The position numbers and the translations under genes were made by a program. Below are positions 19,238 through 28,696 of a stretch of 64,000 nucleotides of DNA, one piece after another (position 1 is the first letter of the stretch; every line of letters starts with the position of its first letter). Origin of the DNA: Planctomycetota bacterium (lineage in GTDB: Bacteria; Planctomycetota; UBA1135; GCA-002686595); NCBI GenBank assembly GCA_002686595.1, contig NYXZ01000108.1, positions 1-64,000 on the forward strand, in the 5' to 3' direction. The notes beneath the pieces are model-generated. The model was not told the origin of the DNA. It ran no database searches and saw nothing but the letters and a program-made list of their open reading frames with translations.

Positions 19238-20976
19238 CCACATCTTCTAAACGGCGGCGTTCTCTCTTGCTTCCCTTGGCTTGCTTGCTGGCTATCGCCA
19301 GTTGGAGCCTGGTTCAGGGAGATTGGCTGGGCACCGAACCGGCCAGCGCCTTTGAGGGCGTCCCGGTGCGGCGCGGCGACCTCCTCATCTCCGAGTCGGC
19401 CCACGGCAACCTGGAAGCCAAGGATTCCCTGCGCATGGTCTGCGAGCTGGAGGGACGCGCCTCCATCATTTTTCTGGCGGAGGAAGGCACCATCGTCCAG
19501 GAAGGTCAGTTGGTCTGCGAGCTGGATGTGTCGGACCTGCGCGACCGCCGCGTGACCCAGGAGATCTCCGTCAAGAACGGCGAGGCATCCTTCACCAAGG
19601 CCCGCGAGCAGTACGACATCCAGGAAATCCAGAACACCAGCGACATCGCCGAGTCCAAGCTGGCCCTGGAATTGGCTGGCATGGACCTGGCCAAGTACAC
19701 CCAACCGGACGGCGAGTGGGAACACGAACTGGCCCAGGCGGAAGAAGCCATAAAGCTGGCGGAGGAAGAGCTGAAGCAGGCCGAGGAAACCCTGCGCTGG
19801 ACAACCCAGTTGGCGGACAAGGGTTTTGTGCAACGCACGGAGCTGGAAAGGGACGAGCTGTCCCTAGAGCGTGCCCGCATCAAGTTGGAACAATCCCAAC
19901 GGGAGAAACGCCTCAAGGAGACTTTTGAGAGGCCGCGGCGTCTGGCGGAGCTGAACTCCGATGTGGCCACACGGGAACGCGAAGTGCTCAAGACCGAAAA
20001 ACAGGCCCGGGCGCGTTTGGCTGATTATGAAGCAGCTCGCGACTCGGCGGAGTTCATGTTGGAACGGGAGCGCGAAAAGCTAGCCAAGTACACGGACCAG
20101 ATCGGCAAGGCCAAGATCCTCGCACCCGGGACTGGCATGCTGGTCTACTCGCGCACCAGGGGCAGCAGTTGGCGCGGCGGCGGCGAGGTTCCCGAAGAGG
20201 GCAAGGATGTCTACGAACGCCAGGAAATCGCCACCATCCCGCGCGCCGGCGGCATGACCGCCATCGCCAGCCTGCACGAGACCAAGCTGGAGAATGTGCG
20301 CGTGGGCCAGAGTTGCAGCGTCACCATCGACGCCATACCCGGCCAGGTCTTCGTGGGCGAGGTGGCCTTTCTAGCCGCGGTGGCCGACTCCGGCAGTTGG
20401 ATGAGCAACCCCAACCAACGCCTCTACAAGACCGAGGTCACCATCGAGGATGGGGTGCCGGAAATGCGCCCGGGGATGTCATGCAACATCGAGGTCATTA
20501 TCGATCAGCTGAGCGCCGTGCTCTATATCCCGCGCCAGTCGGCGCACCTCGATGGCTCCGAAACGATCGCCTTCGTGGTGACCGACGGCGCTGTGGAGCA
20601 GCGGGTGATCGGCGTGGGACAGGACAACAGCAAGTGGGTGGAGATCACTTCCGGGTTGGCGGAGGGAGAACTGGTGACCCTGTCGCCGCCCGCTTCCTGG
20701 GAACCGTCGGCCACGGCCCCCGCCCCTTCCACTGGCCCGCAGGGGAAGGGTCCGCCGTCAAGGAACTCGGCCCAAGCCCCGGGTTCCGACTCGTCCAGGG
20801 GTCCGAACAAGGCCGGCAGTCGCGGGCCTGCGGGTAAGCAGGACGGGCCCCGCGCTACGACACCGGCGCCTTCCTCCACCAGGGAGGCTTCCCATGGCCA
20901 GGGGACCTCGCGCTCAGCTCCCGCCGGTGCAAAGCGCTCCCCCGGCCAAGCCCTCTCCAAGAGTCGAGCGGAGTGA
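19234..20976 (+). CDS. HlyD/MacA-family periplasmic adaptor subunit
   Basis: 580 residues. One N-terminal membrane segment (LLLPLACLLAIASWSLV) is followed by a biotinyl-lipoyl-like half. A long, highly charged alpha-hairpin runs from about residue 100 to 285, longer than in E. coli MacA. The second lipoyl half and beta-barrel follow (AKILAPGTGMLVYSR, then VRVGQSCSVTIDAIPGQVF). The last 90 residues are a Ser/Pro/Gly-rich disordered tail that is unusual for the family. It bridges the TolC-like channel and the inner-membrane ABC pair. Overlaps of 4 bp at both ends indicate translational coupling. Confidence 0.9.
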   Translation: MTTSSKRRRSLLLPLACLLAIASWSLVQGDWLGTEPASAFEGVPVRRGDLLISESAHGNLEAKDSLRMVCELEGRASIIFLAEEGTIVQEGQLVCELDVSDLRDRRVTQEISVKNGEASFTKAREQYDIQEIQNTSDIAESKLALELAGMDLAKYTQPDGEWEHELAQAEEAIKLAEEELKQAEETLRWTTQLADKGFVQRTELERDELSLERARIKLEQSQREKRLKETFERPRRLAELNSDVATREREVLKTEKQARARLADYEAARDSAEFMLEREREKLAKYTDQIGKAKILAPGTGMLVYSRTRGSSWRGGGEVPEEGKDVYERQEIATIPRAGGMTAIASLHETKLENVRVGQSCSVTIDAIPGQVFVGEVAFLAAVADSGSWMSNPNQRLYKTEVTIEDGVPEMRPGMSCNIEVIIDQLSAVLYIPRQSAHLDGSETIAFVVTDGAVEQRVIGVGQDNSKWVEITSGLAEGELVTLSPPASWEPSATAPAPSTGPQGKGPPSRNSAQAPGSDSSRGPNKAGSRGPAGKQDGPRATTPAPSSTREASHGQGTSRSAPAGAKRSPGQALSKSRAE

Positions 20977-21734
20977 GGAACGCCAGCGGAGAGTCCAGCG
21001 CCTCGGCTCTGAGCCCCGTGGTCGGCGGGCCCGCGCCCCTCACCGAGACCTCCGTGGCCAGCCTGCGCGGAGTGGGCCGCACCTACACCATGGGCACCAA
21101 CCAGGTGCATGCCCTGGCCGATTTCAGCTTCGACTTCAAGGCCGGTGAATACTGGTCGATCATGGGCAGCTCCGGCTCGGGCAAATCGACGCTACTCAAC
21201 ATCCTGGGTTGCATCGACCGCCCCACGGCCGGGGACTACTACCTGGCCGGGCAGCATGTGAACTCCCTGGACGACGACGAGCTTTCCTCCCTGCGCGGTC
21301 AAGCCCTGGGCTTCATCTTCCAGTCCTACAACCTGATCCCCCAGTTGAATGTCCTTGAGAACATCCTGGTACCCGTCCTCTATCGAGACGGCGTCTCCTC
21401 CACCAGCACCGCCCGCGGCATGGCCCTGGCTGAACGCGTCGGCCTGGCAGAGCGCCTGGACCACCGTCCGAGCGAGCTCTCCGGCGGCCAACAACAACGC
21501 GTGGCCATCGCCCGCGCCTTGGTCAATGACCCTGCTCTGATTCTGGCGGACGAGGCTACGGGCAACTTGGATTCGCAAACCGCCGCGGAGATCCTCGACC
21601 TCTTCGACGAACTGCACGCCGAGGGCAAGACGATCCTGCTAGTCACCCATGAGCCCCATATCGGCGAACGCACCGAAGGCCGGCTCCAACTCAAGGACGG
21701 GCAGATCGCCGACGCCCGCCACGGGAGAGCCTAG
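20973..21734 (+). CDS. ABC transporter ATPase, MacB/LolD type
   Basis: 253 residues. Walker A is GSSGSGKST (residues 65-73), followed by the Q-loop segment FIFQSYNLIPQL and the signature LSGGQQQRVAIARAL. Walker B is ALILADEATGNLD and the switch His lies in LLVTHEPHIGERT. The MacB/LolD subfamily is clear from LNILGCIDRPTAG and the Q-loop. The GTG start overlaps the adaptor stop (GTGA). The first 25 residues are an extra disordered leader. It powers the permease encoded 2 bp downstream. Confidence 0.94.
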   Translation: MRNASGESSASALSPVVGGPAPLTETSVASLRGVGRTYTMGTNQVHALADFSFDFKAGEYWSIMGSSGSGKSTLLNILGCIDRPTAGDYYLAGQHVNSLDDDELSSLRGQALGFIFQSYNLIPQLNVLENILVPVLYRDGVSSTSTARGMALAERVGLAERLDHRPSELSGGQQQRVAIARALVNDPALILADEATGNLDSQTAAEILDLFDELHAEGKTILLVTHEPHIGERTEGRLQLKDGQIADARHGRA

Positions 21735-21736
21735 CC

Positions 21737-23008
21737 ATGCAACTGGCTTCACTCACGCGCGCCGTACGCCTCGGTGTCAGCAGCTTGGCTCTGCACAAGC
21801 TGCGCGCCTTTCTGACCACCCTGGGCGTGCTCTTCGGCGTTTCCAGCGTAATCGCCATGCTGGCCGTGGCCGAAGGTGCCAGCGTCGAGGCCCAGGAACA
21901 AATCCGCCAGCTGGGCAGCGAGAATGTGATCCTGCGCAGCGTGGCCCCGCCCACGGACAAGGTCTCGAACCAAGAATCTCGCATCCTGGCCTACGGCCTG
22001 ACCCATGAGGACCTGGCCCGCATCCGCGACACCTTCCCCGGTGTCAAGCGCACCATTGGCATCCTCCAGGTACCCGAGGAAGTGCGCCAGGGCTCAGCCG
22101 TTTGCAGCCCCCGCGTCCTCTGCGTCCCGCCCAGCTATCTCGCCGCAACTGGCCGCGAGATGTTCCAGGGCCGCTTCTTCGTCCCCGCCGATGGCGCGCA
22201 GTACGATCCTGTTTGCGTCCTGGGCTACGAGATCGCCCGTTATCTTTTCCCCTTTGAATCGCCCCTGGGAAAACGCGTCAAGGTCGGCGCCGACTACTTC
22301 GAAGTCGTGGGCGTGGTCTACCCCCGCGTCCCCATCTCCAGCCTGGCCACCGATCCGAGCACGGAGGTCGGCGGCGAAGTGTTCATTCCCATTGGCACGG
22401 GTCTCAAGGTCTTCGGCGATCGCCAGGTGACGATTCGCAGCGGCACCGTCGACATCCAGGAAGTCGAACTCCACGAGATCATCATCCAAGTGGACGGCGG
22501 CGCCAATGTCCCCTTCGTGGCCGATGCCTGCCGCAGCATGCTGACCCGCAATCACCAGGAGAAGGACTTCGAGGTCATCGTGCCCCTGGAACTCCTGCTG
22601 CGGGCCGAAGAGACCAAGCGCATCTTCTCCATTGTGCTCGGCAGCATCGCCGGCATCTCCCTGCTGGTGGGCGGCATCGGCATCATGAACGTGATGTTGG
22701 CCACGGTCACCGAACGCACACGGGAAATCGGTATCCGCCGTGCCCTGGGCGCCAAGCGCGCCCACATCGTGACCCAGTTCCTGGTGGAGACCGTGGTCCT
22801 TTCCGGCTGTGGCGGCCTGGCCGGCGTGGCCCTGGGCCTGGCCATCCCCATGGGCATCGAACGCTTCAGCGATATGCGCACCATCGTGACCCCCGGAGCG
22901 CCCCTGCTGGCCTTCGGTATCTCCGTGGCCACGGGCATCATCTTTGGCCTCTACCCGGCCTGGCGTGCGGCACACATGGATCCCGTGGAAGCCCTGCGCC
23001 ACGAGTAA
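21737..23008 (+). CDS. ABC transporter permease, MacB/FtsX family
   Basis: 423 residues with the four-helix MacB layout. Helix 1 (AFLTTLGVLFGVSSVIAML) is followed by a large periplasmic MacB-PCD domain (about 45-290). Three C-terminal helices form the FtsX domain, with GGIGIMNVMLATVTERTREIGIRRALGAKR, the family hallmark. In E. coli MacB the ATPase and permease are fused, whereas here they are separate genes, as in many Gram-negatives. Together with the three upstream genes this makes a complete tripartite export system. Confidence 0.93.
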   Translation: MQLASLTRAVRLGVSSLALHKLRAFLTTLGVLFGVSSVIAMLAVAEGASVEAQEQIRQLGSENVILRSVAPPTDKVSNQESRILAYGLTHEDLARIRDTFPGVKRTIGILQVPEEVRQGSAVCSPRVLCVPPSYLAATGREMFQGRFFVPADGAQYDPVCVLGYEIARYLFPFESPLGKRVKVGADYFEVVGVVYPRVPISSLATDPSTEVGGEVFIPIGTGLKVFGDRQVTIRSGTVDIQEVELHEIIIQVDGGANVPFVADACRSMLTRNHQEKDFEVIVPLELLLRAEETKRIFSIVLGSIAGISLLVGGIGIMNVMLATVTERTREIGIRRALGAKRAHIVTQFLVETVVLSGCGGLAGVALGLAIPMGIERFSDMRTIVTPGAPLLAFGISVATGIIFGLYPAWRAAHMDPVEALRHE

Positions 23009-23033
23009 TCAGCGCCCGCGGCCCTGACAGTCT

Positions 23034-23073
23034 CCGCCAAGCACAAGGCCCTCATGCGCTGTGGCCTTGGCGG
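23034..23073. terminator. Inverted repeat between convergent permease and guaA
   Basis: CCGCCAAG at 23034-23041 pairs with CTTGGCGG at 23066-23073. An alternative inner stem AAGGCC/GGCCTT can also form. It lies between two convergent genes where a bidirectional terminator is expected. No U tract follows on either strand, so the call is modest. Confidence 0.4.
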
Positions 23074-23102
23074 GGCATGAAGGGCGCCGCCTCCCTAGGC
23101 AC

Positions 23103-26284
<3,182 letters not shown>

Positions 26285-26297
26285 TCAGCCCCTGTTC

Positions 26298-26340
26298 AAA
26301 AAAAGGGCCCGACACCAGCCGAAGCGAAGTGCCGAGCCCC
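26298..26340 (-). terminator. Intrinsic terminator on the minus strand upstream of guaB
   Basis: On the minus strand GGGCTCGGCAC pairs with GTGTCGGGCCC plus wobbles (about 11 bp, positions 26305-26340). A run of seven Us follows immediately (A7 at 26298-26304 on the plus strand). This is a textbook Rho-independent terminator. guaB starts 178 nt downstream on the same strand. So it either ends a separate small RNA or attenuates guaB. Confidence 0.75.
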
Positions 26341-26395
26341 AAGAAGGAGGAGATGCCCATTTGTCGGCCCCGAGGCCAATGCCCATTAGCCCCCA
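26298..26395 (-). ncRNA. Candidate small RNA (copy A) with anti-Shine-Dalgarno box
   Basis: Directly upstream of the terminator, the minus strand carries TGGGCATCTCCT (26359 to 26348). It is preceded by GGCCGACAAA, and an earlier ATGGGCAT repeat lies at about 26387-26380. The same 12 bases, with a similar upstream flank and again a hairpin plus seven Us, occur at 27657-27740. CUCCU could pair with Shine-Dalgarno sequences. The 5' end is unknown and no strong promoter is visible, so the extent is approximate. Alternative: the plus strand reads as SD-ATG of a short leader peptide. Confidence 0.4.
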
Positions 26396-26507
26396 ACCGC
26401 TATTCGTCCCCGCATGATGGAGAAATCAGTCCTAAGAGGGTGATTGACAACACCTTGCGAACGGGGCTCCATATGCTCTGGCGAGCCATCCACTCCCGAA
26501 ACCAAGC

Positions 26508-27647
26508 GTGTCCTCGACCTTCCTCCACATCTTCCCCTCCTTCGTCCCCGGCGGCGCCCAACAGCGCGTGGCCCGCCTGGTGCCGTGCCTGGGAGAGGCC
26601 CTGGGCCACAATCCACAACACGCCGTCATGGCCCTCGATGGCTGCACGGAGGCTCAAGCGATCTGGCCCCCGGAAGTGCCCCTGGAGCTCATCCCGCCCC
26701 CGCCCCCCGGCGGCAGCTTTTCGCGCACGGTGGCCCTGCGCACCATGCTGGCAGCCCGCGCCCCGGACCTCCTGCTGACCTACAACTGGGGTTCCATGGA
26801 TGGCGTCTTCGCCGCCCGCAGCCTGGGCCTCTCCGCCCATGTCCACCACGAGGACGGCTTCAACGCGGACGAGGCCGCCGGCCTCAAGACGCGGCGCAAC
26901 TGGGCCCGACGCCTGGCCCTGGCCGGCGCCCATCGGGTGGTGGTGCCCTCAACGACGCTGCTGACCATCGCCCGCCGCCGCTGGCATCTGCCGGAGCGCC
27001 GCCTGGAGTTGATCCCAAACGGTATCGACACCGCCGACTTCGCCCCGGAAACGGACCACCAACAGGCCACTGACCTGCGCCAACGCCTGGGCATCGACGC
27101 CGGCGCCGCCGTCATCGGAACCGTGGGACACCTGCGACCGGTGAAGAACCAAACGCGCCTGATCGACGCCTTTGCCCGTTTGGACGACGATCTCGGCGCC
27201 CATCTGGTGATCGTGGGCGACGGACCAGAACGGGCCGTCCTAGAAGAGCGCCGCGCCACCCTGCCCAACCCCGCACGGCTCCACCTAGTGGGCCACCAGG
27301 ATCCCTGCGGGCCCTGGTACAAACTCTTCGATATCTTCGCCCTCTCCTCCGACAGCGAACAGATGCCCGTATCCCTGCTGGAAGCCATGGCCAGCGGGCT
27401 GCCCGCCGTCGCCACCGCCGTGGGGGATGTGCGCGAGATGCTGCCGCCGATCCAACAACCCTATCTCGTTGACCTCGGCGGGCAAACAAGCGAACAACTG
27501 GCCAGCGCCCTCGTTGCCTTGCTCCGCGGCGAGCAACTGCGCCTTGAGTTGGGACAGGCCAACCTGGAAACCGTGCGAGCCGATTTCGATTTCCGCGCCA
27601 TGGCCAGCGCCTACGCCCGTGTCTACGGCCAGGCCCTGGCAAACTAG
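26508..27647 (+). CDS. GT4-family glycosyltransferase
   Basis: 379 residues with the two Rossmann domains of GT-B enzymes. The N-terminal domain begins FLHIFPSFVPGGAQQRVARL, the acceptor-side glycine loop. The C-terminal donor domain has ELIPNGIDTADF, GTVGHLRPVKNQ and the catalytic E-x7-E region in FALSSDSEQMPVSLLEAMASGLP. Such enzymes build cell-surface polysaccharide or lipid-linked glycans. The neighbours are nucleotide genes, so the product cannot be assigned. The GTG at 26508 is chosen because the family N-terminus starts within five residues of it. No Shine-Dalgarno is evident. Confidence 0.88.
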   Translation: MSSTFLHIFPSFVPGGAQQRVARLVPCLGEALGHNPQHAVMALDGCTEAQAIWPPEVPLELIPPPPPGGSFSRTVALRTMLAARAPDLLLTYNWGSMDGVFAARSLGLSAHVHHEDGFNADEAAGLKTRRNWARRLALAGAHRVVVPSTTLLTIARRRWHLPERRLELIPNGIDTADFAPETDHQQATDLRQRLGIDAGAAVIGTVGHLRPVKNQTRLIDAFARLDDDLGAHLVIVGDGPERAVLEERRATLPNPARLHLVGHQDPCGPWYKLFDIFALSSDSEQMPVSLLEAMASGLPAVATAVGDVREMLPPIQQPYLVDLGGQTSEQLASALVALLRGEQLRLELGQANLETVRADFDFRAMASAYARVYGQALAN

Positions 27648-27656
27648 TTCCCCTGC

Positions 27657-27696
27657 AAAAAAAGGCGGAGACGCGCCACAAGGGTGCGCCCCCGCC
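27657..27696 (-). terminator. Intrinsic terminator on the minus strand after the small-RNA-like copy B
   Basis: On the minus strand GGCGG-GGGCGCACC folds onto GGCGCGTCT-CCGCC around a CTTGT loop (27664-27696). Seven Us follow (A7 at 27657-27663). No minus-strand protein gene precedes it within 900 bp, which argues that it ends a dedicated short transcript. Confidence 0.75.
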
Positions 27697-27740
27697 TACA
27701 CATGAGAGAAAGGAGATGCCCAGTTCTCGGCTCCCCCGCC
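27657..27740 (-). ncRNA. Candidate small RNA (copy B) with anti-Shine-Dalgarno box
   Basis: The minus strand carries GCCGAGAAC followed by TGGGCATCTCCT (27722 to 27711). The 12-mer is identical to copy A 1.36 kb away, and seven of the ten flanking bases also match. The downstream hairpin differs in sequence but keeps the terminator form with seven Us. Conservation of box plus terminator, with divergence between, is what paralogous small RNAs show. Promoter and 5' end are not identifiable. Its 3' end lies 9 bp beyond the stop of the glycosyltransferase on the opposite strand. Confidence 0.42.
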
Positions 27741-27748
27741 CGGGCCTT

Positions 27749-27768
27749 AACCGTGCGTCGGTTTTTTT
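27749..27768 (+). terminator. Weak intrinsic terminator downstream of the glycosyltransferase
   Basis: AACCG and CGGTT form a 5-bp stem with a TGCGT loop, and the 3' arm runs into seven consecutive Us. It is placed 100 bp after the plus-strand glycosyltransferase. It could also act inside the Nudix leader if transcription starts earlier. Confidence 0.4.
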
Positions 27769-27929
27769 CGCTGGTTCTCAGCCAGGCCAAACAGTTCATG
27801 GCGAGGCAAGGAAGGCGGGACGGCGGAAGCGACCCTGTGGGGCAGCTCCGCACGGCTCGACGAGCCTGACGCCGCCGTCGTCGCCGACGACCGCATCGAT
27901 GGCATTGCTGTAGCAGGGAGTTTGTCAAC

Positions 27930-27959
27930 GGGCTCCTTGCTCCTGCCGATAAGGAGCCC
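27930..27959 (+). promoter_or_regulatory. Hairpin sequestering the Nudix gene ribosome-binding site
   Basis: GGGCTCCTT (27930-27938) pairs perfectly with AAGGAGCCC (27951-27959), whose AAGGAG is the Shine-Dalgarno 3 nt before the ATG at 27960. The 12-nt loop contains GCTCCT, a second sequence able to pair with AGGAGC, so two mutually exclusive masking pairings exist. This is the layout of an RNA thermometer, a ligand- or protein-controlled leader, or a site for an sRNA. It could instead be a dyad operator in DNA. Confidence 0.6.
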
Positions 27960-28583
27960 ATGGCAAGCGTGCCCCACGACGACAACTACTGCGCTGGCGG
28001 CGCTGGCCAGCTTGGCCAGCCCATTCCGCCTGAACCCGCGCCGTTCCCTCCGTTCCCCGTGCTGAACAGCGAGCGCATCTACGACTCGCCCTGGGTTGGC
28101 CTGCGGCGCGACACCCTGGCCCTGCCCGGGGGCGCCGTCCAGGAACACCATGTGGTGGAGATCTCCCCCGCCGTGGTGATCGTGCCCGTGCTGGAGGGCG
28201 GCACCATCGCCTTCGTTGGCCAGTTCCGCCACGCCCTCCAAACAACTCGTTGGGAGCTGCCCGCCGGACGCCTGGCCACTGGTGAAGATCCAGGGGACGG
28301 CGCCCGACGAGAACTATTGGAGGAAACCGGCCTGGCCGTCGGCGAACTCCAGCCCCTGCCGGGCTTCCACCCCACCGGCGGCATCAGCCCCCACTACGCC
28401 CATGCCTTCCTGGCCTTGGGCTGCCGCCGCGTCTGTGCTCCAAACCCCGATCCGTCTGAACTGCTCCTGCAACGGGAGTTCACGCGCGCCGAGGCTGAGG
28501 CTCTGCTCGACGCCGGCCAGTTGACGGACGGCTTCACGGCCTTGGCCCTGATGTACGCCCTGCGCGGCGGGTTGTCGGACTAG
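27960..28583 (+). CDS. Nudix hydrolase, ADP-ribose pyrophosphatase type
   Basis: 207 residues. The Nudix box is complete, with GRLATGEDPGDGARRELLEE followed by TGL matching GX5EX7REUXEEXGU. The preceding VVEISPAVVIVPVLEGGTIAFVGQFRHAL and the strands around it resemble ADP-ribose/ADP-sugar pyrophosphatases. An N-terminal extension of about 30 residues, rich in Pro and Cys/Asp, is unusual. Likely role: clearing ADP-ribose or other nucleoside diphosphate sugars. Expression is probably limited by the ribosome-site hairpin just upstream. Confidence 0.9.
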   Translation: MASVPHDDNYCAGGAGQLGQPIPPEPAPFPPFPVLNSERIYDSPWVGLRRDTLALPGGAVQEHHVVEISPAVVIVPVLEGGTIAFVGQFRHALQTTRWELPAGRLATGEDPGDGARRELLEETGLAVGELQPLPGFHPTGGISPHYAHAFLALGCRRVCAPNPDPSELLLQREFTRAEAEALLDAGQLTDGFTALALMYALRGGLSD

Positions 28584-28620
28584 GAGTCCGGCGGCCGAGG
28601 AACGCGGCCGTCGGCGGCGG

Positions 28621-28696
28621 TTGACGTCCGTCGGCGCAAGTCGGCGCAAGTCAGCGCAAGTCGACGCCCGTCAGCCCCCGTCAACCCCCGTCAACC
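28621..28696. repeat. Array of about 7.6 ten-bp direct repeats
   Basis: Consecutive decamers are TTGACGTCCG, TCGGCGCAAG (twice), TCAGCGCAAG, TCGACGCCCG, TCAGCCCCCG, TCAACCCCCG and TCAACC. The unit is exactly one helical turn, and each copy keeps the TC-RRC-GC pattern. The array lies between convergent Nudix and GT-C genes. It overlaps the GT-C stop codon, so the last codons of that gene (VDGG) are part of it. Confidence 0.8.

Larger units (their letters stand above)
27648..27959. other. Intergenic region between glycosyltransferase and Nudix genes
   Basis: 312 bp with dense structure and no convincing gene. It holds a minus-strand terminator and small-RNA-like copy B (27657-27740) and a weak plus-strand terminator (27749-27768). 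Leader hairpins follow at 27854-27866 (GGCTC/GAGCC) and about 27877-27892 (GTCGTC/GACGAC). A Shine-Dalgarno-sequestering stem (27930-27959) ends at the Nudix start. A 65-codon plus-strand frame (27716-27913) has a good AAAGGAG site but low-complexity composition, so it is not called as a gene. Confidence 0.6.

Noticed and set aside
26444-26477. TTGACA with TATGCT as a promoter for the glycosyltransferase
   Set aside because: The spacer is 22 bp, too far from the normal 16-19, and no better -10 lies at the right distance.
27716-27913. 65-codon plus-strand gene with a good AAAGGAG site
   Set aside because: The peptide is Pro/Arg/Ser-rich without domain, and a terminator-like U tract lies inside it. 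The same site has a strong minus-strand RNA interpretation. Kept only as an alternative.
28621-28696. CRISPR array
   Set aside because: The unit is only 10 bp with no spacers and no Cas genes nearby, so it is a simple tandem array.
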